Assembly: GCA_038501195.1 (NCBI GenBank)
Contig: JBBPUQ010000005.1
Coordinates: 3,286,001-3,350,000, forward strand
DNA from: Nemania diffusa
Lineage: Eukaryota; Ascomycota; Sordariomycetes; Xylariales; Xylariaceae
Direction of reading: 5' to 3'
DNA length: 64,000 bases
The notes below the pieces were generated by a model. That model searched no databases, was not told the origin of the DNA, and worked only from the letters and a program-made list of their open reading frames with translations. The translations under genes and the position numbers were made by a program. Positions 23,948 through 37,700 of this stretch are shown piece by piece (within the stretch, counting starts at the first letter, position 1; each line of letters opens with the position of its first letter).

Positions 23948-25369
23948 ATGCAGCGTTCTGCTGGCTCGACACCTCTTCAGGGGGCTATTCCCTTTTTCTC
24001 TACTAACATCTGGGGCACATCATCAAAATCCGACCTGAATTCGCTGGCCCCAGCACAGGGCGCAACCGGCAACACGAACAGCAAATCTCGCCCTGGAACG
24101 AGCTCCGGTGGCGATCAATCGAGAGAACATAGCCGGCGACCCTCCTTCAGCCGCAAACCCTCCCTTTCCTCCCCATCCAAGGCAAAGCGTCGTGCCAGCT
24201 CTTCCGCTTCGAATGCGGGAGGAGGCGGAGGAGAGCAGATCGTGACCGACGCGACCGCGCCACCTGCTCTCCCAGATTACGCCCTCTCTGCCGCTGCTAA
24301 GATATCCAAAGACGACGCTGTAGTGTCACCAACCTCAGTCGACTCGTTTTCTAAGATGATCAGCCGTACCATGTCTGCCCCCTCCAACGGATTATACCAA
24401 ACAATGTCTGGAGTAGCAGGCGCCGCCGTTGGCACCACCTCTCCCAAGTCCAGCGTACCTACGCTACCGACAGAAATACCATCACTATATAATCACATAC
24501 AAGACCTGGCGAACAAAAGAATATCAACGCTAGATTACCTACGTAAAGCGTGAGTTTCCTTAGTGCCTAGGGTCATGACTCGGGGACTTGCCTCTTTCTA
24601 CTGGGCCTAAGCTAACATTATTACCCGTAATAGGCACGAAGGACGCATTTACTGGTTTAATACACTCCTTTTCGACAAGCCTGATTTAGCGCGTATGCCC
24701 TACTTCGATAGTCGAAAGTTAGCCCGCCGTGCGACAAACTACCTCCTACTAGGACTCTCAATCCCCGTAGTCATAGACCTCAATTCGTCGACGCCACTCG
24801 AGTTCCTACGCTCGCTCAATACCCTCCTCACAGAATTTGATTCTTACCAACAGATCCATACCGAAAATGGGGTGAGCTCAAGTTCGTTATCACGCGCCCG
24901 TCTACCACAAATGTTTCGCCGGCCCGGCGGCAAGGGACGTCGGCAATCAGGGGCCGCAAGCCTTGATTACGCAGATCCGAACAACGCCAACTTTAAAGAC
25001 GGATCCGCGGTCAATGCAGCCCCCGCAACAGTGATCAACTTTGGCCTCGGAGGAGAGGGCAACGACTTGTTACCAGGCGAAGAGTACACGCACTTGCTCA
25101 CGCCAAACTTACCCTTCGACCCTGACTTTTTCGAGACGTTTGCAACACTATGCGACGTGCTCATCGACTGCTACTCGCGACTTATAAGCCTCTTGACAAG
25201 CCCAAAGGACTGCTCGCCTATGATCGTAGAGTTATTTACGAAAGCGGATCAACGCGTGCGCAAGATCATAATTCAAGGAGTCGTCAAGGAGTTTGAGGAC
25301 TCAAGTAGAACAGGGTTGAAGCAAGAAGTTACAAATGTTGGTAAGATTGTCCTGGGGGGACTAATGTGA
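23948..25369 (+). CDS. Fungal protein of unknown function (445 aa)
   Basis: Two exons, 23948-24549 and 24634-25369, are joined by an 84-nt GTGAGT..TAG intron with a GCTAAC branch. The first 150 residues are Ser/Pro-rich and basic (RRPSFSRKPSLSSPSKAKRR). A likely folded domain starts at IPSLYNHIQDLANKRISTLDYLRKAHEGRIYWFNTLLF and continues to LARRATNYLLLGLSIPVVID. A disordered insert follows. The C-terminal helical part has FDPDFFETFATLCDVLIDCYSRLISLL, then KADQRVRKIIIQGVVKEFED and a terminal GKIVLGGLM. There is no signal peptide or clear transmembrane segment. I cannot name the family; the folded regions look conserved and well preserved. Confidence 0.8.
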
Positions 25370-26997
25370 GATGAACAAACTAATACCCATGCGGTATTAT
25401 GTAATGATGATTGAACATAAACTTGGCGAAGGCGTGGCTGGTAACTAAACACTGTACAGGTTTGCTTGGTCAAGCAAAGAGAACAGCAAACTTGTGTCTG
25501 TATGATACTAATAGATAATTATCCCTCACGGGAGATACTATATACCTAATGTCATTTGTAGGAATCTCTGATCATAACCAATGTCTTGTGATTAATGAGC
25601 AAGATTGATTGATGGAAGAGGAAGAAAAGTTCATCAGATACCATAACGCATTTGTTGGTCTTCAAGGGGTTCACCACATGTGGATCACCTCAGTGCTTGA
25701 CTCTATAAATGAATATCATCACCTGAACATGGCATCTCTAGCCTAGCTTTTCCATGCAGAGCATCACGGATACCGAGGACTTCCCACGAAGCCTAGAGTG
25801 TAGATGGCATCTAGCTGCTGACCTTGAAAAAGCCGACGAGATGGTTCCCGCAGGTATCAAACCCCAGTTGCCTCATAAATCCCACTGTTTGTTGACGAAC
25901 CCCCTCGCACCAAGAATAAGCCCCATCGAGTAACCAGGCCTGCTCGACAAGCGAACAAAGCGAGGCAATCGCATAACTGTCAAACTCGACAAAATGGTTC
26001 TTACCTACGTCCATGATGCTTACCTCTCCAGCATGCCTGATCCACGGCCAAACCTAGCCATCAAAACCGCCGCCAGACGAGCACGGCGACACAGTAGAAC
26101 GCTCAAACCCTCAAGTCAAGAAGCCGCGGACTCGTATCTTCGTCCATGGGGGACTTCGAGACCGGCGAGAGATGAGACGTACCACTAGCATCAGGCACCG
26201 CATGGGTGGGCGGAACTGATTTTCTTACAGCAAGGCCGAAGCCAAACCGGGTAGGAGGGGCGGAGGCAAAAGCATACTGGGATTACAGGTAAACGAACGC
26301 GAGGTGGAAGTAAGCCGCTGTGCTTCTATGGCGGCGCGTTTCCGCTGTCTTCTTTGCGACCTTTCCCGAGAGAAAAGCGAAAGAGGCGTCCGGGGACTTT
26401 CTCCCAAAGCTGTATAATGAGACGACGAGGATCGTAGTCTCTGTGTGTAGCTTCGATAGCGATTTGTTGGGCGAGGGGGTTGTAGAGAGAAGGGAGAAAG
26501 AAGGAAGCTGATACGTTGGCCTTCGCGGTTTTGTATTTTTTTTTTTAGGGGTGGGGCTCTGCTATAGTGGAGAAGAGGGTCTTGTAGGTGCCCAATTAAA
26601 AGTCCCATGTAAGGGAGCAAACTACTGTAGGTACCTAGAGCTTCGAACTAATTGGTCCGAGCTCTAGCAATAGGCGCCTAAAGCATAATAAAGAATAAAG
26701 AGTACCTAGAACTTCAAGTTTTCGCGTATCTGAAAGACACACCGCGTTGAGCAGCTGTTCCAGCTTCAGCGCCTTCCCACCTGCAGTCTACGCCTCAATA
26801 TAAGGTTCATATCATCATTATTATAAAGGATTCAGCCAGGCAAGACCATGTGCCCGATTTTTTAAGGATCTCACGCCTCTCCTTCTCCTGCCGGGTGCCC
26901 GTCTGTCGACGTCGAGATTGCTATACTACCGATTTATTTACAAACATACCCATCGTAATCACAACCACACCGGACGATACATCGATGATCAGTCACT
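25370..26997. other. Intergenic region with one possible gene relic
   Basis: It follows the 445-aa gene and precedes RAE1. Apart from the minus-strand relic at 25811-26053 I see no coding sequence. There is a T-rich run near 26537 and a TAGGTACCTAG motif at 26627. Confidence 0.5.
25811..26053 (-). pseudogene. Possible 3' end of a lost gene (about 80 codons)
   Basis: The minus frame from 26053 to the TAG at 25811 reads like real protein. It starts VWPWIRHAGEVSIMDVGKNH, continues EFDSYAIASLCSLVEQAWLL and ends NHLVGFFKVSS. It is closed upstream by a TAG at 26056-26054, which could also be an intron acceptor, but I found no convincing upstream exon. I do not recognise the family. It may be a relic or the last exon of a gene I could not assemble. 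Confidence 0.3.
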
Positions 26998-28196
26998 ATG
27001 TCGGGAATTTTTGGCACTACCTCTAGCGCAGCTTCAAGCGGCACCACTACTATCGGTGACTTGAAGAACGATGTAGCTATCTCCAACCCTCCCGAGGATA
27101 CCGTCTCAGACCTTGCCTTCTCACCCTCCGCCGACATCCTCGCCGTATCTAGTTGGGACAACAAAGTTCGCATATATCAGATTGCTAGCAACGGTGCTAG
27201 CGAGGGGAAGCATATCTACGAGCATGATGGGCCGGTGTTGAGTGTAGATTTCTCCAAGGTGTGATCCTACTCATCGTCATCCCTACGAGATAACTCGACA
27301 GAACATCTCCGTTAACTCTGCCTCTAGGATGGAAACAAACTCGCATCAGCCGGTGCTGATAAACAAGCCAAGGTCTGTGACCTCCAAACTCTTCAGACTG
27401 TACAAGTCGCCGCACACGAAAACGCGGTCAGATCCGTACGATTCTTCGAGCTACCTAACTCCAACGGCCCCATGCTTGTGACTGGTTCGTGGGACAAGAC
27501 CATCAAGTACTGGGATCTGAGATCACAGAACCCAGTCGGTTCCGTTACTTGCCAAGAGCGTGTTTACACCATGGACGTCCGCAACAGTCTCCTCGTCGTC
27601 GGAACGGCAGACCGATACATCAACGTCATCAACCTCCAGGATCCCCTGAAATTCTATAAGACTCTCCAAAGCCCTCTGAAGTGGCAGACTCGTGTTGTCA
27701 GCTGCTTTGCAGATGCATCAGGCTTTGCAATCGGTAGTATAGAGGGTCGTTGTGCCATACAATACGTGGAGGATAAGGACGCAAGGTCGGCCGCCTTCCC
27801 GCCCTATTTACTCGCTATACAAGCTAACATTTACACAGCGCCAACTTCTCATTCAAGTGTCACCGCGATCCGCCATCGGGGAACGTTACGCAAGTTTATT
27901 CAGTCAATGATATATCATTCCACCCCCAGCATGGGACGTTTAGTACTGCTGGAAGCGATGGCACATTCCACTTCTGGGATAAAGACGCCAAGCACCGGCT
28001 GAAGGGTTACCCCACGGTCGGCGGTAGCATTACAGCTACCACGTTTAATAGCTCCGGCTCCATCTTCGCATACGCCGTCGGCTACGACTGGAGCAAAGGC
28101 TATTTTGCGAACAGCCCGAGCTATCCTAACAAGGTGGTGTTGCACCCCGTCCAAGGAGAAGAATGCAAGCCTAGACCGAGTGTTAAAAAGCGGTAG
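26998..28196 (+). CDS. RAE1: mRNA export factor Rae1/Gle2, WD40 repeat nucleoporin (358 aa)
   Basis: Rae1/Gle2 is a beta-propeller that binds the Nup98 GLEBS motif at the nuclear pore and works in mRNA export and the spindle checkpoint. Three exons: 26998-27258, 27328-27785, 27839-28196. The WD repeats are clear: PEDTVSDLAFSP.ADILAVSSWD, EHDGPVLSVDFSKDGNKLASAGADKQAK, GSWDKTIKYWDLRS, VGTADRYINVINL, and QHGTFSTAGSDGTFHFWDKDAKHRLKGY. Diagnostic Rae1 segments are CHRDPPSGN, YSVNDISFHP and YAVGYDWSKGYFANSPSYPN. Length is normal. The second intron has an unusual GTCGGC donor, but it alone restores the conserved ANFSFKCHRDPP reading. Confidence 0.94.
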
Positions 28197-29243
28197 AGCC
28201 ACAATGAAGAGCACTCCCTGAGCCTATCCCCTTCTAGTTATCTCAGGAGTAAAATGAAATATAGGCGAAAGAAAGAAAAAGAGCCAAGCTTTCAGGGTTA
28301 AATGACAGTTTCCTGGGAGGCACGACGCTGCTGTTTGGTCGACATTCTGGTGGCGTTCAGGCTGCACGGGATGATGGGTGATTTTGCGTGGGAGATAGCC
28401 GGAGTACTATGACACGACGACAGCTTTGCTTCGTGAACGACTTCGGGATCTTAATGTATCTGTATTCAGCTACGCGCTGTTGCATCTTAAGGAATATTTT
28501 ATGTTTATTATAACCTAGCGAATAACAAGACCATAACGCACCTGACTATGCAATCTATCTCGGTGGTGAAATTTAAAACTGTATCACACCACCTACCTAT
28601 GTAAGTAGTCCCTGAAGCTGATTTGTGATGTTTCTAGTACGCGATACTCAATACTTCAAATAACTAACAATCTCTCTAGTTATCGCGAAGCAACAACAAG
28701 AACCATCTCGTATCTTGCGCCGATATTTCCGTACGTCGCAATGAGATGTGATAATTCGCTAAAACGTTTCCTGGCCCATATAGCTAGCTCGAGCTTCATC
28801 CATGGTGTTCTTCGCTTTCACGCTGCCTCCTGGTATATGCTCTACGAAGCAAGGTTTTGGACTAGGATCGCTTTGAAAACCGAGCTCATACTCAGCTGTA
28901 AATTTCTCATGTTATAAGTTCTACTATTGAAAACCGTAATTTATTACTCCAAGTTAATCTATAAAAAATCAGACATAGCTAAGACATAGGTTTACTTGAA
29001 CTCATGCCTCGTGGTTTTCAAATCCCTTTATCTCATGCATAAGTATCAAATTAAACAGTATATAGGCTAAGTGGTTATTGCCCCGCGCCTCAACGCCCTT
29101 GTTGCAGCGCCCTATGATTGACATGGGCTTGAAAATGTTGGTGGGGTGTGCCGCTAACGTCTGTAACTAATACATATACGTAGCTGACCGTGAAGACTAC
29201 CTTACCTATCTATTCATTACACAACCACAACGCTCTTCTAGTC
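28197..29243. other. Intergenic between RAE1 and methionine aminopeptidase 2
   Basis: It holds the RAE1 3' flank and the MetAP2 promoter. The sequence is AT-rich and no gene or RNA was seen. Confidence 0.5.
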
Positions 29244-30743
<1,500 letters not shown>

Positions 30744-31837
30744 TCGGCGTAAGATATTTGATAAGCTTCCGGTAATCTGTTGGACTTATTAGAATATGGT
30801 GTGTGAATTTATGGGAAATGATATAAGGAGATGTATAAAATTTCCCTAACCCCCTATCGCTACGTATGGCACACTGCTATAGCGATACTCCGGTCGCAAA
30901 ACTGGCTACAAATAAAGAAATAAAATGCAGATTGCGGAACACTAGTTTATTAGCAGGCCTCATTACTCTCTCTACTCAGTAACTCTGTTTAGATGTGGCT
31001 GCTAGATACATTCGTTGTGAAGGAACTGGCATATCAAGAAGCATGGTGATCGGAATAAGTTATCCAATCAAGCCTACCAAATTCTTGAGTGGCGTTTTTC
31101 AACTCTAACGTTGCGCTTATTTTCTTACCGCGTGGTGGCATTGTATATGTGTGGCATGTCTCAGACGATAACCTAATGATAGCTACTCGGTTAACAATTG
31201 GGACTCAGGGCTGAAAGACGTTCGATTACCCGTACCCTTCTCTGTTTGGCTTTTAAGCCACCTTGGTGATCTAGACCATGCAAACCCCCACTCTTGCTTC
31301 TTGTCCTACTCCTAAAGGGTGGGGGATGAACCATCACCTACGGCTTTAATCGGCTTGCTCTTATCTTCCCGTTAAGAGCTCTTCATGATCCATTTCAGGT
31401 TTCTTCAGAGGATAGCTCAAACCCACGATCTATGTGGACAGCTATAGAATGGGGGTTACCTGAACACCCTCCTAGTTTCCCCACGCAATATCGCGGTCCG
31501 TCCACGCCCCTTTTATTTGAAGTTAAAATTTCTGTGACCTGGACCATCTTCGCTATAAATCCTCAGATTGTATAGAATGCTATAAAATAAGGTATTCGCG
31601 TCGCTATAACTATTCAGGGGGTTTGTTGTTTGTATGTTGTTTTGGCAACAATTAGTCAAACACGGTAAAGGGCACAAGAGGTGAGTCCAGTGGTCTTCAC
31701 ATAGAATTATTCTGTAAGATGCCCATGCCCATTTCAGCTTCAATAATGCTGTGCAATCCGTGAGCCTTACGCGCGTTGATGTACATTAATAGTAATGAAG
31801 CAACTCAAATCGGTTCAAAATTAACACAGTACATAGC
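30744..31837. other. Convergent intergenic region
   Basis: It lies between the 3' ends of MetAP2 (+) and the P450 gene (-), so only terminators are expected. No gene seen. Confidence 0.5.
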
Positions 31838-33499
31838 CTACACTTTGGTATTCCTCAATTTCATCCCAACCCAGCATTCCACTGGTTTCTTCGAGAAACC
31901 CTCGTGAGACTCGAGCTTCTGCTGGTAGAGCGTGAAGTCGTAGCGATGAAACGCAGTGCCGATGATTAACGCCAACTCCATATGCGCGACATTCTGACCC
32001 ACGCACGCCCTCGGGCCATAAGAGAAGGGGTTAAACGACATTTTCTGCTCTGGTGTCGCGGTGAGCCAACGTTCCGGCTTGAACTCTTCCACGTCGGGGC
32101 CCCAGATGCCTGCCGTGTGATGAAGCGTGTAGCTAGGCGTGGACAGCACCGTGCCTTCGGGAAAGTGCTCATTCTCGCAGAACACACCGCCTTTTCCGAT
32201 CACTAGTCGGGGGAGACCAAGAGCTGATGTCGAGTGAAGTCTCATGCCTTCGTCTATGCATAGTCGTAGGAACTGCAAGTTCTTCACCTCTTTGTGTGCG
32301 GCAATCAATGGGCTCGCGTGTATGGCTTCGTCAAGCTCAGCTTGTAACCGGGGTATGATCGTACCCGGATTTCGCCGCTCGCCCTCTAAGATCCAGTATA
32401 TAACAGCACACGAGGTATTCGACACGGTGTCGCTACCTGCAATGAGCTCTGTAAGCGCCTCAGAAACCAACTCATCCTTCGGCATGGGGTTTCCCTCGGC
32501 ATCTTTGCTCCGGCAAAGCATCTCTAGTATATCATGACGTTTCCCCGGCTTATTATCCTCCATAGATGCAAGGCGCTTCGTGACAGCTGCATACGCAATA
32601 CCGTGAAGGTTCTTGACTGACTGAAGACCTCGGTAGAAAAAGGGGTGGGGTAAGTACCGTGCCCAGGGACGTAGAGCCGGCAACAGTCCGAGAGTACTAC
32701 TCACTTCCCCTCTCCGATTGAGTGTTTCGGCGCCGGGGACATACGTGGCGGGCTCGCCCGGCCGAGTCGATTCGCATTCGTCTCGGGCCCGCTGGACCAT
32801 GCCGAAAGGGGCCCCAAATGCTAGATCGCCGATAATGTCGAAGGCCAAGAAGGTACACCAAGGCATTATATTCACACGCGCGTAGCCGTCAGCTCCCGGG
32901 TTTACTATAGCACGGTCCAATTGAGCAACCCATCGCTTGAGGTTCGCGGACATATGGGGCTCGAAATCATGGACAGCACCGGGCGAGAAGGCATGGGCTA
33001 TGATCTTCCGCTTTCTCGTGTGCTCGTCCCTGTCTCGGACGTTGAATACTCCAGGGACACCGGAGACGAATGCCTCATAGTAGTGGCTATTGCATGCGTT
33101 AGTTTTACGAGAAAACCTCGTAGGTAGGCCTAGGACTTCACATACTCCTTCAAGAAGCCATTGCCATGCGCATAAACGGTGCGTAGACCTTCGGCGGTGG
33201 CTATTGAGACATGGTTAAACCCCACGCGGACAACTCTCCCATATTTTTCGTGAGCCGCATGCACTGCGATATTCGGAATTAGCCATCTAAGACATGATTA
33301 CGCCGAGAAACGGCTTACCCCAGGCGAACTTCTGCCCCCTCTGTGCTCCGAGCGCTAGCCACACATTGCTAAACTTGGCGACGATCGGTCCGGGAATATG
33401 ACTGAGATGCTTATACGTAGTGAAATACGGGACTATCCAATAACAAAATGCCCATATAGGCAGGAGAGCTACCAGCACGATCGGGTGAAGCAGTGCCAT
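31838..33499 (-). CDS. Cytochrome P450, CYP53-like (benzoate 4-monooxygenase type), 515 aa
   Basis: Three exons: 33499-33319, 33263-33146, 33086-31838, with GTAAGC..CAG and GTATGT..TAG introns. An N-terminal membrane anchor (MALLHPIVLVALLPIWAFCY) precedes HLSHIPGP. The I-helix has AGSDT at ~316-320, the ExxR is EGMR at ~379-382, and the haem loop is FSYGPRACVG at ~454-463 with Cys ~461. The stretches EKYGRVVRVGFNHVSIA, YAHGNGFLKD and VFNVRDRDEHTRKRKIIAHA resemble CYP53A benzoate para-hydroxylases, ER enzymes that detoxify benzoate and related phenolics. The start at 33499 is chosen over 33541 because the hydrophobic anchor begins there. There is no neighbouring pathway gene. Substrate is inferred from family resemblance only. 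Confidence 0.85.
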
Positions 33500-34752
33500 T
33501 ATGGGATAGGGGCAGGAACAGGCAGGACCCTCGCCCTCCAATTCTACATGTAGTAGTCGTGATGGACAACAAACAAAAGCAAGGTCCTTACCAATGCTTC
33601 GTAGCGGTGAGCGACCATGTTCTTATATAGCATCGCATTATCTACATCATCATTACACGTAAGGGAAGGGTGGGAGTGATCCTCCACTCTTGCGATGCTC
33701 ACCTGCAGTCCGGTTGTCCAATGAAGCCGCGCTCTCGGATTTCTCCGGTAGCTGATAGGGTGCATTGTGCTCCGTTGACGGCAACACATGGCGGGCTAAT
33801 CAATCGACCATGATATCAACGTCCACCGTCTCGTCTATTTAGATAGACGAGACAAATCGGCGCTAGGTGACGGGCGTCTTTCCCGTACCGGAGCCATCCA
33901 TGTCGCCCGCCACTTCTGGCTATCGTCAGCACGCGATCCCTAGCCAATTCGTGCCACGTTCCGTTGCACCTAGGTAACTTTACTCAAGCTGAAAGATGGT
34001 ATATCGGCATTATAACTTGGCACAAAACTGGCGAGTTACCGTAATGCTGCATTCGTTTTGGGGATCGCATGTCGCTGAAGGGTCTAGCCCATCGCGCTTA
34101 CTGATGGGGTTGAGTATCACGGCCAATTGACATTGAAGTCTTGGTCAGCATTAATAGACTTGAAGCCGCCCAAACACCCAAAATGGCGCGAAATTAGCTG
34201 CAAGGAAATAAGCTGAAGAGCGGTAACGCATTAGCGCTTTCATCTGGTCATACACCGGATATAGTTAATAGACTACATATGTACGTATGTAGGTAGATAG
34301 CCCGGTATAGGAAATGTTTAGAGGTAGGTACCTATTCGATAAGGTCACCCCTCATTCATTTTCTAGGGCCGGGGAAACGAGTCAAGAAACCCCAGTTCCG
34401 ATCCCCGATGTTAATTGACGTCACAGCTAGCAGCTTGCTCTTTCCTATGAGATGTTATCATTGATGAGAGCACCTTGTTGAGAAAACGCTTATCCAGCTG
34501 TACATCGACATTCAAACTGGATGCTTCACCACCTGCCATAAAATATACTCATAGTACTATTCATCAATCATAGATTCTAATGTATATACTCATAAACCAT
34601 CTTAATTTTTGTAACAATTGATGGAAACAATTGATTGAGAGGGGTATTGGAATTGAAATTCTTGAGCTCATTAATAACATGGTAGGAGCAGTCGGCGTGC
34701 GTGGGTAGACTTGCTCTACAGATGTGCCGTCACTCACTTACACAGATAGCAC
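33500..34752. other. Intergenic: P450 promoter side, NLR 3' side
   Basis: It contains a perfect hairpin-like palindrome at 33828-33853 and a TAGGTAGGTACCTA motif near 34323. The open minus frame at 33544-33789 has no recognisable features. Confidence 0.5.
33828..33853. promoter_or_regulatory. Perfect 11-bp palindrome upstream of the P450 gene
   Basis: GTCTCGTCTAT at 33828-33838 and ATAGACGAGAC at 33843-33853 are perfect inverted repeats with a 4-nt spacer (TTAG). The site lies about 330 nt upstream of the P450 start codon. It could bind a dimeric regulator, for example a zinc-cluster factor, or be a chance hairpin; no known consensus is matched. Confidence 0.4.
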
Positions 34753-37700
34753 TTACTCCCCCTTCAGCCACTCATTCCGCAGTTCCTCCAACCACTGTTC
34801 TCTCAATTTCACCTTTCTGCCCGCTGTATACTCCAACGCTATCTCACTGACCTTTTCTTCGTCCAAGGGCCACACCTGATGCCAACAGTGTTTCGGGTTG
34901 CAGCGCCTTACCTCCAACGTCATGTTCTTAGCCCTTTCTAGACACTCGCTGCAGAAGTTGACATTATAGCATATTTCACAAAACCACCTAGGCGAGGAGA
35001 GTCAGTATATCGACTAAGGGCTCTTGAAGATGCAAGGCCAGGAACGCGGTACTCACATGGTTCCCCTATCTTCCGCGTTGTATCCGCAACCAGCGCAAGT
35101 ATATGCCCATGCGTCTGATTGAAGCAGAAGGACCGGTTTTTTATTCTCGGGATCGAGCTTACGGTTTTCTTCGCTCTTTATACTTTTTGTTTGTTGTGGA
35201 TTCTTCTCTTCTGATCTCGGCATCTCGACCACCTCCGTATCAACTTGTAATGTAGAAGCTTCTATACCCTGTGCACCATCCTCGATATCGGTATTACCGC
35301 CTCGAGAACCCTGCCCCTGGCCGTCTTCTATGGAAATTTTATCTCTTAATTCATCCGCTAGCTCGCTAGCATCAATCGTCTCTGATGTCGTATCAACTTG
35401 TTCATCTTCGGCGGGGGTAGCTTCGCCATCTCCTCCCTCGTTCTGGAGGTACTCCTCGAGAGTCTTGAACAGGACAGCAACAAGAGCACTGGCCCTCTTC
35501 TTATCATTCGCCTGGAAGAGACTCATAGCGAGCCTCCTACAAGCCATCGTATCGTTTGTAGGGTCGTTGTCATCGAGGCCGTTGATCTGCTCGAGGATTC
35601 TCGCGCGGAAACACTCCCGCCAGACGGACGGCTGTGCCTTTTCGTACTCCCTCAGCCACCGACCGTACAAAAGAGACGCATAACCCGGGGTGTAATAAGC
35701 GAACACGTCCTCGCCGCTTCCAGGAATGTACCTTACGGCTAGGGCGAGCTGTTTTAATCGAATTGCGGCCTCGTTCGGTCGAGTATGGGCTAAATTGAAC
35801 GAGCGGTCAGTCCCATCCCTCCTTCACTTCCCTACCCTCGATTACAAGCTGTCAGTATTGGAAGGACTCACCTTCGAAATTATGGACTGCCTCGTCGAAG
35901 TAGAGCTGAGCTAGCTTGTTCGTATAGGTCACTTTCTCGTCCGCGTATTCCCTCTGAACCGCGGGGCCAGCGTCGGTTATCCTCGCAATCGCCTCCTCCC
36001 ACCAGCGGACCGCCCTATCGTTGTTGTCGTAAAAATCGTGATAGAAGTCACCGAATTCTAGAAGCTTGATGACGAGCGTAGATTTGTCGCCTAATTTCTC
36101 GACGCCCTGTAGGGCTAGCTCGAGCGCGTCGATAACGAACGAGGGGCAGCCCTTGGCCCTACAGGCCCGGCCAATATTCAAGACAAGCGATGTCTCGCCA
36201 AACGTCTTGACGAGATGCGATACTCCGTAGCCGGTGTCGGTGCTATCTAGAAACTCTAAGGCCTCCAGCAAACAATCCCAGTCATCGTTGTCCACTAGTG
36301 CGTGGATATATGGAGTGGTGGCTTCTATGCTGGTAGGGGCTTTCATCCATGCCCTAATTAATGAGTCAGCCTCAATTGTCAGGAGGTTAGGTGAGTGGTT
36401 AGACATACTCGTAGGCCATTTCATGGGCTGCCTCGACATCTCCTATACACATCTTCCACCTTGATATGTGTGCCAGGAGATATCCGTCAACTTCAAGAGG
36501 TGTATCCCTGCATTGTTCAATGAGAGTCTCTACAGCCCTTTCCATCCACGGAATGGCTTTCTCGTATTCTCTGTCGTGGTCGCCGAGACAGCGGCCAATA
36601 GCTTCCATCGCCACCCATGCAGTAGGGTCCTGTATGATGATGGTCAGCGTCTGCGGGACGCACAGAGGTAGATTACCTTGAAATAAGGCGTACCATCTCG
36701 ATTGCCTTGGCCAGCATTTCCTGTGCCCGTGCGCTAGATGTACACGGGCCTTCATGTAAGATCCATCCAACTCCCGTATACCAGTGTGTCGTCTTCTCGA
36801 GGTTAGCCCATTCAGCGAGTTCCTCGATCTCTGACGGCTGTATTCGATCGAAGTTTAAATCTCGACTAGCAATCCAGTTGGCGAGATTCTCAGCAATGTG
36901 TCCACGCTCATCGAGAGCCCTGTACCCTTTGAGGAACCAAACTTGGAACGGGCACTTATCTAAATACGCGACGTCTTTATAACTTTTCTTAGTCAACCAC
37001 ATCTTTGCGGCTGTTACGGCGAGGGGCTCCAGTAGTTTAGGGACAGAACTAGCTGCCTCTAACATCCATGTGGTCTCATCTTCTTCGAAGCACGCAAGCT
37101 CTGCTGCTTTTGTGAACCATCGCTGCATCATAGAGGTTGCCCGGTTGTTTGCGAGCCACAAGTTCCAAAACGCATCATGTTCACCGCTTTCTCCCCCTCC
37201 GACGGCTGCAAATAATGTTCTGCCACCTTTCTCCTCGTCTGTCACTAGGTTGAGCAAAGGTCATTTCTAACAGAATACAATAGGGCCTTACGCATTAGCC
37301 AATATAGTTCTCGCAGAATATGAATTTGTGTCCCTTCATCAAGATAGTCTTGATTCAGCGACGCTAAATGAGCGAATAGGTGGAATGCAGGATATTCAAC
37401 ATAGTGCCGGATATAATGTTCTGTGCCAAAGCGTTAGCAAAAGCTTCTTCACGAACATCCAGGATTAAAAGCACTTACTATTGTCGAGACCTACACGAAG
37501 GCACCGAAAGCAATCAAATATTATCTCAACCTCAACATGATGAATGTTAATTCCGACCGGCAGGGATGGCTTTTGTCTTGTGAGTTGATCGCCTTCGATA
37601 ACGAGGAAGTCCCGAAACCTTTGGTGGCTAAAGTCTACTATAGTATGTTTCTGCCCCCATGAGTAATGCTGATCTGCCTCAGATTCTTTCGGCCATTCAT

